This document shows, one piece after another, positions 47,549 through 59,593 of a DNA stretch of 64,000 nt. Source of the stretch: Pinus tabuliformis. Lineage: Eukaryota; Streptophyta; Pinopsida; Pinales; Pinaceae. Made by a program: the position numbers and the translations under genes. The stretch's first letter is position 1. Each line of letters opens with the position of its first letter. The notes under the pieces are model-generated. The model was not told where the DNA came from, did no database searches, and saw only the letters and a program-made list of their open reading frames with translations. The stretch lies in the NCBI GenBank assembly GCA_031772625.1, contig CM062804.1, forward strand, positions 274,195,174 through 274,259,173. The letters are read 5' to 3'.

Positions 47549-47706
47549 TATATGAGAGCACTAGATTTATCAGAGGGTTGGTGAATGGGAGATTGCTGAA
47601 GAAGCTGTGGTCTCTTTCCCAATTTCCCTGTGATCCCAGTTTCTGTGGGAAAACTCTCAACATCCAATAAAGATTGCCAACTACACTCAAGGGAATCAAG
47701 TTTTTC
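47549..47706 (-). pseudogene. Candidate internal exon of the unidentified gene
   Basis: After a 3' splice site TTTAG, the minus strand reads EKLDSLECSWQSLLDVESF, then PTETGITGKLGKRPQ and a serine/glutamine-rich end, before GT-rich sequence that could supply a donor. Its phase (0) matches the end of the exon at 48337-48438. No known domain. The exact 3' limit is uncertain. Confidence 0.35.
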
Positions 47707-48336
47707 CTAAACTCTCAATGAAATTTTGTTTTTTCCTTCTAGCAGAACCCTCTGATTCAGATGTGCTTTTGCATGCTGCAATCTAGAAAAACTTCTTGTC
47801 ACTTTCATCGTGCCAAAACATGAAGAGTGTAAGTTTCGGACAATAATCATAGAAAATAATATAAAAAGATTTTGCAAACAATTTTTGTCACGTTTATCAA
47901 GCCAAAGCATGAAGACTCTAAGCTTCAGAGAAAATTCCATCTTTCAAATTAAACAACATAACATTACAAAACATGCAAGTCCAGAACATAAATTTTTTTA
48001 AACTCACAATTTCATTACTAATAATTGGGCAAAAGTTAAAACATTGCTTCCTCGAAGAGGGCACATATAGATATATATTAAAGAAAGGGTTGACACGGAA
48101 ATAAAATAGAAATCTCTGTTTTTAAAGTAGTCTTAAGCATGGAATACAATTCAGATTATTTTTTCTTGATGACTACCGACCCTAAAGAGAGGGGAATTAG
48201 TTTAAAAACGTTTTTCCTGCTGGAAACCACATTGAGCTAGCACTAGATATATGGAAGCTTATGTAACAGAAACTACACATAATGATCTGATCTTAGAGAA
48301 AAGCACAACTCAACAAAACATAGTATGTAATTGTAC

Positions 48337-48438
48337 CTCAGCCAAGGAATTGTGCAGATTGAGCTCCTCCTCAGTCGCTTTTTGTAGCTCATTGATTGAT
48401 GATTTATCATCGTCATCATCTGCGCAATCCTCTGCCAT
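48337..48438 (-). pseudogene. Candidate first coding exon of the unidentified gene
   Basis: ATG at 48438 opens 34 codons (MAEDCADDDDDKSSINELQK, then acidic/leucine residues) ending GAG before a GTACAA donor. The frame ends at a codon boundary and joins in frame with the segment at 47706. The acidic, helix-prone N-terminus gives no clear family. It lies 1 kb beyond the last FAD6 exon on the same strand. Confidence 0.38.
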
Positions 48439-48879
48439 GCTGTACCTATATGCAACCCATGAAAGCGTCCATTTAGACAGACATTTATATTCAATACAAA
48501 TCTATGGCTTGGTGTATAAAGAAAGAAAAGTCAACAACCAGAGTCGTAGGTTGCAGTAGAGAAACTGAAGGCCTTGTATGGTTGGGCTGATGAGTCCTCC
48601 AGAATTTTTCAGGGCACCGGGAGGACCACCATCCAATGTTACTATTATTGATATACGACCACAAGCGGAACATGAGCAAGATTTTAGGATGTTGGTATAT
48701 GACCATAATCTTGAAGAGTGAAATAAAATTCATCTATTTCCGAAGTGCAAAAAAGAAGAAAGGAAGTCATCTTGAACCTAATTTGAGGAAATCCTCAACG
48801 TGCATCTTGTCTTTTTCACTGTGGTTCACAGACACTAAGTGGCCGCTACATCACAATATCCCTGAGCAATAATCCAGGC

Positions 48880-49016
48880 AGATCCACCTGAAGGGATCTA
48901 CCCGCTAGCCTAATATGCCAGGGCTAACCCCAAGGACGTCGAGGAGATTTGACTCCACCCTGCCAATTGGCAAGATACTTAGCAACAAAAACTTGACCAA
49001 CTGAGCTATCCCTTGA
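48880..49016 (-). mobile_element. tRNA-derived SINE
   Basis: On the minus strand a tRNA-like head carries an A box TAGCTCAGTTGGTCAAG (49008-48992) and a B box GGTGGAGTCAAATCTCC (48959-48943), about 33 bases apart. These are the two internal RNA polymerase III promoter elements. The rest cannot fold as a functional tRNA, so a SINE is more likely than a tRNA gene. Ends are approximate. Confidence 0.6.
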
Positions 49017-49431
49017 AGCTAATATGCATCTTCTCTTAATTGCATTTCAATGCAATTTAATATCCACGTGGATCATTCATTGCTTTGCACTTATCCCGAA
49101 ACACAGTATATGAAGATACCATTGTTATTTAGGTATAGAAAACAGATCATACTCTTAATCACAGTAAAACAATTAATATATTTCATAATCATCACTCATA
49201 AATATCGCAAACATTTTGAAGAATCTGTTAAATCAACGAAAGTTGGGGGCTCAAGTGGGGTGCTCCCTTGGGCACATGAATTCTATGGAAAAAACCTTCA
49301 TCTACCTATAGCATGGAAATTCCTCCTAATTTCCTTATGCTTTAGTGTATGATGATCCTGTTCAACAAGAGCAAACATCAATTCGTAGGTTGTCGGCAAG
49401 GTCATTGGTGTAATAGAACTATCATTACATC

Positions 49432-52354
49432 TTATGATGAGTTTGGCATCAATCTCCTTAAAAGTCTGAGGACTTTTGACTCCTCTTGTGCACCTTCATC
49501 CATAGCCACATAATTCTTGTCCTCGTCATATATATGACACTTTGTCATTATTGTCTTCATTAATCACCAATTCCAGTGGGCCTCATTAAGATACTGGTCA
49601 TACATACCACCCAAAGAAAACCCATTAATGAAGAAAATAAAATGAATCTAAGGATCTGTCCGCCACACATTACCTTTCTAAAAGCCATACAAGTCAAAAA
49701 GAATGCCGGATGAGATATAGTGTACATTTTTAATTTTAATTTGAAAAAATGTATACCTTGCCCCAGTTTTGGCGGAGGGAATCCTGAGCTAACTGTAGAT
49801 TATAGCTTGGAATTCTTTGAGAAATATGATGGGGAATATGAACATTAATGTCATGGCACAACAATTCAATCCTGTAAAATAAATATATGAGTGATCTGCA
49901 AAGGCCTCATTATCCTGACACACACAAAATAATAAGATGAAGAAAAACAAATTGAATGAAAATAGAAAAAGGATGAATTAGTAAAATTGAGCATCACCAA
50001 TGTGGATAACTGCAATTAATTGTTCCACCTAATTGAGCTTGTGTAGCATTCCAGTGTTTGGGATGTTTGAAAGGTATATGAGGTGCTGTATGATGGACCA
50101 TAGTAAAAGTACTCATCTGCACAATTTCATGTCAGAAAAAGGCACACAAAGAATGCCACAAGCTTTAACGAATCCTTGTACAATTTCAGAACCAGTAAAT
50201 TAAATAAACTACATAACCAGTAGAAAATCATAGGACGAACATGCCCATTTGAATAGAGTTGATGACAAATATGAGAGAAGAGAAGTTTACCCAAAAGTGA
50301 TATCCAAGCCATGGCATGAGCCAAAACTTGAACCAGCCTATAACTCTTGTCTTGTATATTATCAGTGGCCATCCAATAGCCATGAATGCAAAGACCCGAG
50401 TCAAACTTATAAGAACTTTCTCTCTTTCATATGCTCTAAATTTGTTCAAATCAAAGTGGCAATTCAACCTGTCATAAAGCAGAAAATGTGTGTGGGTATA
50501 ATAGAGTATGATACAGACAAAAGCTGTTACGAGATTGGATTCATCGTTTTTCATGCTTCCTAGGTGAAGCTCTCAGCATAACAAAGGAAAAACAAATAGA
50601 AAACGTCAACTACATTCATTTAATCTTATTTGTCAAAGATCATCTTGAATTAAATGGTACATCATGCCCTATCGTACTGTAATATGGACATCCGAGACCA
50701 TTAAGATAGTCCTTTAATATAGATGCATACCAGTGACCAACTGATAACCATGGACGTAATGGACCAAATCCAGCATCAAACAATGGCCTCAAAGACAGCG
50801 GTAAACAGTCATAATTTTCCCTTAGCAATGGGTGCCATGCAGTGTCTTCACCTAGCCTAGGCACAAAAGAGTCACAACTTATGTCAAGGTGCAAAGAAAT
50901 TAGTCACAGATCATATCAATATCCAAATATTAGTAACTGTTCTTGTCAAGGTGCCATTACTGGACTATAAGTGTAAAATTAGTGATCCGCTGTCAAGGAG
51001 GAACCTTCACTTCTCATCTTTTTCTAGGTGGATTGCAGGAAATCTCTCTCACACACATATAGAGCCAGCCTCCAGGTCGACATGCATGGAATAATGCACA
51101 AACACCAAATATTTATTTTCGTTTGAGTATGCTAGATACATATTTGTCCATAAGTTGAGGCTTGGCAGATATGTTCTTCACTTAGGTTTTTGTTATTTAA
51201 TAACTGTTTATGCCAAACCATTCTACAGGCTGAACTGGTAGCAACTATTTATCCAATGGCTAATATTGTAGAAAAAATAATAAACTCAAGTAAGAATTCC
51301 ACTCTCACATAATTGCATCAGGTCCATTTAATCTCAGATGAGTTATCATATAGGCTGTAACTTTTTCTGGAATGTAGGCTAAATACAAACAACTAAAAGG
51401 ACTCATCATTGTCTAGAAAAATCCAAAGTAGATCCTCTCCAGGCATACTAGCAGATTCGATAATAATTTTCTTCCTTACATGCAAATGAGAAAGAAATGA
51501 AACTATTTGCTATGAATTATAGTCAGCATTTTAACCAAATTAAACAAATACCATTTGCTTCACTAATTTCCCTTTGTTCAAACTTCACACATACAGAGAG
51601 AGAGAGAACATGTTTGTCTTGGCATGATGTCTGTCATGCTTGATTCGCCATGGTTCATATGGATAGATTAGAGGTAAGAAGGCCAGCGTCCCAACAATAT
51701 CCTCTATCATCTTGTTTTTTGAAAAGCACTTGTGTGCACAATCATGTCCTATCAAAAAGAACTACAAACAAAAACAATTAGCAGAAGAATACAAACAAAA
51801 AAGGCACGATGACAAAATTCCCAAATTGTACAACTCCTCTTTTCAAAAATTAACATGCTCACTGTCATGAAAGCATCGTTTGATATATAAAAATAAACTG
51901 ACCCCGGTGATTGCAGTTCCAGTCCATGCCCAAGCAAGAGGGAGGAGGTACTAAGGTGCTCTTGATATGATATAAATCCCTAGTGAATAAGCAGTAACTT
52001 ATGTAACTACAGTTCTCCAAGCCTTAAAATAGTTAATCTCAAATGCCTGTCCAGGTATTACAAAGCAGAATTAGGTGACCTTAAAATACACCACAACTTG
52101 CACGTCTAGAGGATTTGTAATTACATGTCAAAACAACTGAGACAACGAGATACCTCCTGAGGTAGTGTATCAATGACATGCTTCAATGTCACATTATCAG
52201 GAACAGGCTCCCCAATTTGGGTAAATCCATAATCTTCAGCAAGGTGCATTCTTTCCTCTTTGTCATTAACTGGAGGTGGAGGAATAGGAACAACCACAGC
52301 TGAGTTGAATCTCAATGCCTTCTTCCTTAACCCACATAGTTGGGTTAGTGTTCT
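49432..52354 (-). pseudogene. FAD6: Chloroplast omega-6 fatty acid desaturase (FAD6) pseudogene
   Basis: Eight exons with GT-AG introns can be read: about 52354-52154, 52046-51903, 51761-51610, 50856-50731, 50468-50291, 50116-49998, 49871-49757 and 49593-49432. In the family this plastid membrane desaturase adds the second double bond to 16:1 and 18:1 acyl chains on glycerolipids. Visible motifs are YGFTQIGEPVPDNVTLKHV, histidine box 1 GHDCAH, box 2 HDRHH, FKFWLMPWLGYHFW, box 3 HIPHH and YLNEAHWNW. All three histidine boxes survive, but three nonsense codons disable it: TAA at 51999-52001, TAG at 51951-51953 (W codon) and TGA at 49564-49566. The transit-peptide exon was not located. Introns are retained, so it was copied as DNA, not from mRNA. 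Confidence 0.93.
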
Positions 52355-52629
52355 CTGTTCAGGTTACCAACAAAGTAACGTTTATGGCATTTAAAGAATA
52401 GCAAGCATCAGCGAAAATTCAAATACTTGGAACAGCGGAGACAGAGATGTACTTCGTTATTGATTGAATGACTCAAATGCCTTCCTGAAATGATACCTGT
52501 AAATCAGCTCTCTTTTATTAACACATCAATATCACAAAAAGTGGGCAATTAGTGCAAAACAAAACAAGAGGAAATTGAATGCATGGGCAAAACCCCACAT
52601 AAGGTATTGCATGTTTAGTTTTTAATCTA

Positions 52630-53010
52630 GTCCAGTGGGTTAACTCAAGTGGTTGAGCGCTGTGCATTACAAGCAGGAGGTCATGGGGTCAAGTCCTCGG
52701 GATGGCTACCTCTGTGTATATTATTGGGTCTCATTCAATGTCCGGGCTAGGTTAGGTTGCCAAAAATTGCAACTGGCCAGTTCACCCCGTTTACCATACT
52801 CAAAATCAGAAGTGACCAGAGAGTTTCCTTGGGATGTGCATTCACTGGAGAAAATTAAAATTAGATTAAAACTAAATTACAAAAATTGCAACCGACCAGT
52901 TCACCCCGGCTACCATCCTCGAAATCAGAAGTGACCAGAGAGTTTCCCTGGGATGTGCATTCACTGTAGAAAATTAAAATTAGCTTAAAACTAAATTAAA
53001 TATTCCCTAC
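52630..53010 (+). mobile_element. tRNA-derived SINE with duplicated 3' body
   Basis: A tRNA-like head has A box TAACTCAAGTGGTTGAGCG (52641-52659) and B box GGGGTCAAGTCCTC (52685-52698). The body AAAAATTGCAAC...AAACTAAATTA is present twice with a 119-bp period (from 52762 and 52881). It lies upstream of the first readable FAD6 exon, probably within an intron. Non-coding. Confidence 0.62.
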
Positions 53011-54090
53011 TCATAAATTTCAGATTTGGTTATGCTGATAAAATTAAATTCTGCGTATAAAAGTTATTGGCACTCTAAATCAATTTGCTGGGCTTAGAAA
53101 ATCTAACATCACACCTCAACTCAACAGATAAGCCAGAAATAAATCAGATCAGCAACCTATCACAAAGGCATATTGCTTCTCTCAGGGACAAACAACACTC
53201 CAATCACTGGAGCAGTTAGGGAATCACAACCTAAAACCTCTCAAAGGACTGGAATGCTTCAACCATTCAAGCTCTTGGGCATCATAACCACTGAAATCTT
53301 CCAACAGCTCCCACTCACAGGCAGCACCCTTCTCCATGCACTGATTCCTAAAAGATTTCAGATCTGCAGCTGTGATACCATGTTAAATTTCAAATTCATG
53401 GTAAACAGACCACTCCTACAAACCCGAGGTAGTTTAAGGAATGAAAGCATCTCAAAATTGCAAGTAAGAATGCTAGTTCTACAAATACATGGATAATTGA
53501 AAAATATGAACAGCGAGAACTGAGATTCTGTAGCACTCAATCACATATGTTTTCTCTATTAACTGGAACAATTCTATCGTTGTAAAAAATGCTCCAAAAC
53601 CATAAAAGAGAAAGAGAAGCCGCGTGAGAGTCTACAAAAATAACTGGAAGTCGTTACCATCGCTAATAAAACCGCTATCATCAGTAACCCTCTTCAAAGC
53701 AGAAAAATCGAAGTCTACCCTCTTCCGGGATGCTTTTGCTTTTCACAGATATATATGGTTGTTCATGGAAACAAGATCAAAAGGAAGTCTTAAACGACAA
53801 AGTAAGAGGGACTTTGGAAACCCTATCTGCAAAATACCTTCGAAGCTGAGACATGCAGAGTTGTCTCCGACGGCAGTGGTAGGCGGAGAAAATCGTGAAC
53901 AAATCTCCTAACGTAGAACAGGCAGGCGGAGAAAACCGCGAACAAATCTCCGAAAACAGGTAGTTCCCCGAAATCGCTGAGGAAAAACATAAATTGCACG
54001 ACAGATGTGAAGAATTTGCCCACGGAATGTGCATGCCAGCTGTCAAGCTTGGAAGCAAAAGGACGACGAAAAGGCTCACTCAAAGGAAGG
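53011..54090 (-). other. 5' side of the FAD6 pseudogene inside the insertion
   Basis: The first FAD6 exon (transit peptide) should lie here, but I cannot assign it. Minus-strand frames from 54083 and 54079 are open for 86-100 codons and start near the element end. Their serine/hydrophobic content is compatible with a transit peptide but not diagnostic. A 45-bp tandem repeat (GGCGGAGAAAAxCGxGAAC) is at about 53883 and 53928. A minus-strand ATGGTATCACAGC near 53380 may be a relic retroelement PBS. Confidence 0.35.
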
Positions 54091-54103
54091 CCTATCGGCC
54101 TAA

Positions 54104-54625
54104 TTACTATTTATGTTATATGTCATTACTGTTTATGTTGGCTTGTTTATATTTCCTTGGGAGCTAATAAGACGTGAGATAACGCGGCAGGGCTTGATTT
54201 ATGATATGCCTTGGCCATATTGAACGCTAAATTTGTTCTCAATTCGCAGAATGTTATAAAAATTATCATTTTAAAGGGATTTTCTGTGAGTCATGCAAGG
54301 ATGGGATACGTTTATTATTTTGTATAGTATTCCTTTAGCTCAAATGATACCGAGATAACTCTATTGATGAGGGAATAGGTTTATTATTTTGTATCAGTAA
54401 TTTTTTTAGCTAAATGATGTTGAGATATCAAGATTGTTGAAGGAGGAGGTAACTCAGTTCTTGATTGTTGAAGGAAGAGGTTCTATATAATTAATGGTGA
54501 CTGAATAATAATTAGATGACTGACAGAAATTTAATATCTCTAAAATAGATATCAGTTTTTGGTCGATCTTTCAAATCAACTAATATGGTTAATCCTCATG
54601 ACAAGGTGGGAAATCAATTGATCTG
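54104..54625 (+). repeat. Resumed 3' flank of P copy C
   Basis: Matches 22982 to about 23540 from TTACTxTTTATGTTATATGTC onward. It continues the sequence broken at 45760. Non-coding. Confidence 0.85.
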
Positions 54626-54900
54626 AAAGAATAAATAGTATGGATGCAAATAGCATGGATGCATCATTGCTAAGAGTTAGTGATTCGTTAATTTGTTACT
54701 TAGAAAAAATTGTTTAATATCAAGTTAAGAACTAGATGTTATGTGATAATTTAACTTAGTTATAATTTAGTTAAATTTTATGAAAGTTTAAACTTTTAAC
54801 AAATTTATCATGAAATAAGTATTTTCATGAATATAATCTATACAAATCATTGAATTTATATGACCACAACTAAGTTAAATGTTATTTTTGTCTACAAAAT
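54626..54900. other. Spacer before D3
   Basis: AT-rich, no gene seen. It ends AAAAT, the candidate left target duplication of the D element. Confidence 0.5.
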
Positions 54901-57770
54901 TGTGACACCCCAAACCTTTTAGTTATTTTTGGATATTTCTTTTTTATTATTACGGTTGAGTAAAACTGATAGACAATTTGGTCTCAGAAACAATTTGGTT
55001 ATTGTGATGTTAAAAATTATGAATAATAATTAAGTTATAGAAATATTACCACTCTCGCTAAGAAAGATCTAAGGAATTGTTGATGAATCTCATTAACTCA
55101 AGCAATTATTCTTTACCTGCCTTCTTCTTACAAGAGTGAAGGGAGAAGGAAAGCAAGTGGCTGGGAAAAGATGAAGGAAAAGAAAGATTCCTTGATCTGA
55201 ACAAGGGTTTAGTGGCAAAAACCTTAAGAGTGACTTCCCTGGAGGAAGAAAGATTTTTGCATGCTAGACATGGGTCCTAAGGCCAAAGTAATAGAACTGC
55301 TGCCTTGAAAACTAATGTGAAGGATAAAGAGGAGCTTGGGCAGAGAATATTGGACATAATTGTCAAGGCTCTCATTGGAAGGGTATACAGGTTCATCTAA
55401 CAGTAAATTAGTCTTTCGATGGAAGATAAGTGTTATAAATGTATCTGTGATTATTATCTGTTATAAATATATCTATGATTATTATATGTTAACTGTAGGA
55501 ATTTAAAATTGGGAAACACAAAATTGCTAATATTGTTGGATAGAAGTGTTAAACTGATTGAAAATGATAAATATGTACTTTTATATTATTGGCTTGTAGT
55601 AGGAAGTGAATGGATTGAGAAAATTAGCATTTAAATTAAAAACTGTTATTTTGTTGCAATTTCCCGGTTATAGCTAACATGGATAACTAGTCTCTATTCA
55701 TGAATGCAAAGTTTTTATAGTCCAACATATATTTTCAAAGGTTGTAGGATGAAACAGGATCTGACTTGTTTAAAAATATATGACCAAATGAAATATGAAG
55801 TAACTCTTACTATAGAAAAACAAGAACTTTTATATAAGTAAAGATGTATATGAGACAGTTTGGTCGAATATATGACCAAATGAAATACGAAGTAACTCTT
55901 ACTATAGAAAAACAAGAACTTTTATATAAGTAAAGATGTATATGAGACAGTTTGGTTTCACGACCATTCCTTGCAAGGAATGTAAAAGTAGGCATACTTA
56001 TAGGTAGGTAGTGGGTGTAATCTAATTCTATGTAGTCAATCAAAACCCTCACATCAAGATTACTCTACTTGAATGTAATATGCAGAATTACATTTCTATG
56101 AAAACTAGGACCAAAATCATATATGCTGAGAAAACAAGCAGTGTCGTGAATAAGTGACCATTAGGAGCTATGCATGCATAAACTAATTTTCAAGAAGAGA
56201 CATACAAATGAAGATAGCCACGGAGGTTTCCATGAATAGACGGAGTAATTAAAAAAGGAACCTCAAATAATAATATTTTCATACTGTTGAAATATAAGCC
56301 AAGTCTGTAATTTTGCAGTGGAATAATTTTCAGAAGATAAAAAAGAAATTTTTATCCAAAAAGAAGGGAACAAGGGTTTGACTGAGTTAAGGTCGTCTTC
56401 TAGGTTAAATTCTGTCGGCCAGTCTGGGGTGGACACCCAGGAACGATGTTCTGGTAGGATTGGTTAACTTGGGTAAGGAATTGTAAATAATCCAAAACAT
56501 ATGCTGAGCCGAATCATAAGCTAACTAAAGGAAAATAGATTCATTGCTTTCTAACAAATATAATAAAAGACAGAGGTATTATATCACTGCATACATTAAC
56601 AGTCACAAAATAAATAAATTGTCAATAAAATCGCGAGAATGTACAAACCCTCGAACATTAGGAAACCCTCATGCACATAGCTCAAAAATCTTAAATGAAA
56701 AACAGACCAAGACAACCAACCTCAAGGAAGGCGCTTATACTCGTTCAAAAACACTGTAGAGAAGTGTGGATCCTTTGGTGACCGATTCTCGGAGCCTAGG
56801 CACTCGTACCCAACTCCTTGTCAGCAGAAGCTACCTTGCATCGAAGTGGTTAAATAGTGCGGTAGAATAGGTAAATTATGAACATGTGAAGGGAAAACAA
56901 ATGCATTTAAACAACTTACCATATCGTAGGCTGTGAGAATTTTTTTCCTCTACATCATAGGTATCAGAGGTGGCCTTAGCTGTGGTGCCTGCAAAATAAG
57001 GTACCCCTTTTAGTTAATTTACATAGTAAAGGAAACAAATACAAAAACAAAAAACAGTAATAAGACTAGAAGTCTCGAGCGAAAACGACTAAATCCTTTG
57101 AGAGCCAATCTCACCTGTATGGTGTAGACAACTATGAAGCAACGAGGTAAATCTCACGGCCAAAACAACTAGAAATGTTGAAATTCTGAGTGAGTCCTCC
57201 ACGACATATAGTTGAGAACGCAAGGGCTACCTGAGGGAGAATAACGCAGACAAAACGAGGGTTTCACAGAGCTGACCTTCAAGAACTAGACCAAGCCAAA
57301 TGACCCAAGAGCTGGGACTGGATACCGGGTTGTCAGTATAACACCCCAGATTTTGGTGGACTGTCAGATCCAGCTCTTCGATCAGATGGTGCCTCACACC
57401 ATAGATGGAATTTGGAGGAAGAGGAGCCTACCAGCTGGCGGCCATCCAACCGTAGGCCAGCCGGAAAGTTTTAAAAGAATTAATGTGAGCAGCGTGCATA
57501 CCATAGGACTTCATTCCAAGAATTAATAAACATGTACATATAGTTCAACCCTTAAATATTTATATGTGTGTGTGATAGGAATGAGGTCGATACGATGTAA
57601 ACCATGTATTTAATATAACGATATGTATGCAATGAAATCATTCACCATTATGTTGATTTTTAATATATGTGTAATTATTAGAATCTCCAAATTACGAGAA
57701 TGATAACTTTATCATCGGTCATGGTAAATTGATTTTTTTCTATGCATATGGTTAATGAGTTGGTGTTACA
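54901..57770 (+). repeat. 5' LTR of D3
   Basis: Starts TGTGACACCCCA, ends GGTGTTACA. 2870 bp. Near 55770-55960 a stretch of about 100 bp is tandemly duplicated (ATGACCAAATGAAATAxGAAG twice). Confidence 0.9.
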
Positions 57771-57772
57771 AT

Positions 57773-57784
57773 TGGTATCGGAGC
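57773..57784 (+). other. Primer binding site of D3 (initiator Met type)
   Basis: TGGTATCGGAGC, one mismatch from the usual plant Met PBS, two bases after the LTR. Confidence 0.82.
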
Positions 57785-58219
57785 CCTTAGGTTACTAGAC
57801 TGAGGCTTGGGTAAATGAGCATAAATAGAGAAAAACAGTTATGATGCAAAGAGCAGTAGCAAATGCAACAGGAGACAAGGAGTAGGATCCACCCCCTTCA
57901 GTGGAACTGCAGGACATAACATAGAAGTATGGGTACAGCCCAGAGAAGCGATTCCAAGTACCAATGTTGCTTTATTAGAAACATTCTAGCAGATTATGAG
58001 CAGAGATACAGAGTCTGGGAGATGATAACAAAATATTAGGTTTGGAGAAAGAAAATATTATGAAAAGTTTATCAGACATGTAGAATTAGATGAATCTAAC
58101 CCCCAATCAAGGAGAAGAGAGAAGGACTAAATCACGTAGACAACAATAGGAACGTCAAGATTCTAAAGGGGGACAAACTAGTAATGAAGAGGAATCTAAG
58201 AATGTCTTAGTTAAAAAGG

Positions 58220-58690
58220 TATTAAAAAATTGACAAGGTGCAACTCCAAGGGGAGTTCAGAAAGATAAAAACGCTGATATATAATGATAACAATTTGAGG
58301 GCAAGGTTAGCAATTTATCAGTTGCAAGGCAAGGCCACCCTTTGCTGGGATGAAATCAAAACAATCAAAGAAATCAATGAGCAGGAGGTCACATGGGAAC
58401 AATTTCAGAAGCATTTCAAGCATAGATATTTGACTAAGCGGTTTTATGATGATAAGGAAAAGGAGTTTCATGACTTCAAACTAAAACAATAGCCTATGGA
58501 TGAATTTATAGCTAAGTTCATCTCACTATTAAGATACATTCCCTACATTCGTGAGGAAAAGATGGAATTCTAGCACTTTATCAGCAACGTACATGCGTTC
58601 ATGAAGGATAAATTAGAGTTGATAATTAGAAAATGATAGATGAAGCAGTCTGAAAGGCTCAATCTGTTGCCATCAAATGAAGCAGAAGGG
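58220..58690 (+). pseudogene. D3 gag capsid
   Basis: YQLQGKATLCWDEIKTIKEI, EVTWEQFQKHFKHRYLTKRF and FHDFKLKQ before a TAG that D2 also has. Compared with D2, a segment after the N-terminus is deleted (the F-x-G part is shortened). Stops follow at 58490 and 58572. Confidence 0.82.
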
Positions 58691-58889
58691 TGAGGTTAAC
58701 AAAAAATGGCTAAGCGAGAAATGCCAGTTCTTTTTTACAAATAATAAGAACATGAAGAATACGGGTACCAGATATCTAAGACGAAAAGAACCAAATGGAT
58801 CTGCTAACAGAAATTAGCAGAGGTACAAACCTCAGAATGAAATAAAACAAAACAAAGCATCAAGTAAGATGGAAACTAGTCAGATTCCT

Positions 58890-59340
58890 AAACCTCCATT
58901 CGAGTGTTGGGGCTATGGGGAACCCCATTACTACAAGAATTTCCCTCATAGAGAGAGATAATAACTTGTTCCAAATGTTGACGAACCTTCTATTGTCTGT
59001 GATTCAGTGTGGAACATACCCCAGATTAAAGAAACACTAGAAGATCGCCAAGCAGATTATCAACCCTCGTTGGTGGAACTTGAAGGTAAAATATCCAATC
59101 ACCCTATTTCCATTTTAATAGATCTCAGTGCTAGCTTGAGCTATGTCAGTCCTAGAATTTTTTATTTATGTCATCTAAAAAGTTTAAAATTTAAGAACCC
59201 TTGGCTCGTTCAACTAGCCATAGGTGCTAAAAGTAGAGTTAGTGCAAAAAAGAGGACTGTGAAATAAAACTAGTGGGAAAATAGATTAAGATAGATTTAA
59301 ATATACTACCATTAGGGTCCTATGATGTCCTAATAGGCAT
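58890..59340 (+). pseudogene. D3 zinc knuckle and protease
   Basis: The knuckle is reduced to CWGYGEPHYYKNFPH, with two of its cysteines replaced. Protease: LEGKISNHPISILIDLSASL, in which the catalytic D-S-G reads D-L-S, and SYVSPRIFYLCHL. Inactive. Confidence 0.8.
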
Positions 59341-59593
59341 GGAGTGGTTGGAATGATAATGGACCTTAGTAAACTCTAAGGATAATACCATTGATTTTCT
59401 GTTAAATGATGGTACCAGAATATAAATTCAGGGTGTTAAAAGACAAGTCAAATTACGACCTGTTACAACCCACCAGTTAGCAAGATGCATCCATACAGGC
59501 TGTCAAATCTATGCGGTTCAAGTAGGGTATACAAACGCCAAAGATAAATTGTTAGTCTTGCAGAAAATATGAGCAGTCCAAGAGTTTAAAGAT

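Larger units (their letters stand above)
45761..54103 (-). mobile_element. Helitron-like insertion carrying gene fragments
   Basis: Comparison with the uninterrupted P copy A flank shows 8343 bp inserted exactly between A and T, with no target duplication, as Helitrons do. On the minus strand the 3' end reads CTAG (fits CTRR). Seven bases before that end lies a hairpin with a 7-bp stem (TTGTACC/GGGACAA, one mismatch) and TTTT loop at 45768-45785. The 5' end reads TTAGG where TC is expected, one C-to-T change. An 11-bp subterminal inverted repeat AGGCCGATAGG lies near both ends (45790-45800, 54091-54101). It encodes no visible Rep/helicase, so it would be non-autonomous. Cargo: the FAD6 pseudogene, candidate exons of a second gene, an RNase H fragment and SINEs. 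Confidence 0.65.

Noticed and set aside
48943..49008. Functional tRNA genes at the two A/B-box units
   Set aside because: Flanking sequence does not pair into an acceptor stem, and the longer bodies indicate SINEs.
53173..53496. Plus-strand 107-codon frame in the FAD6 region
   Set aside because: No recognisable domain; lies opposite to the FAD6 5' side; likely chance.
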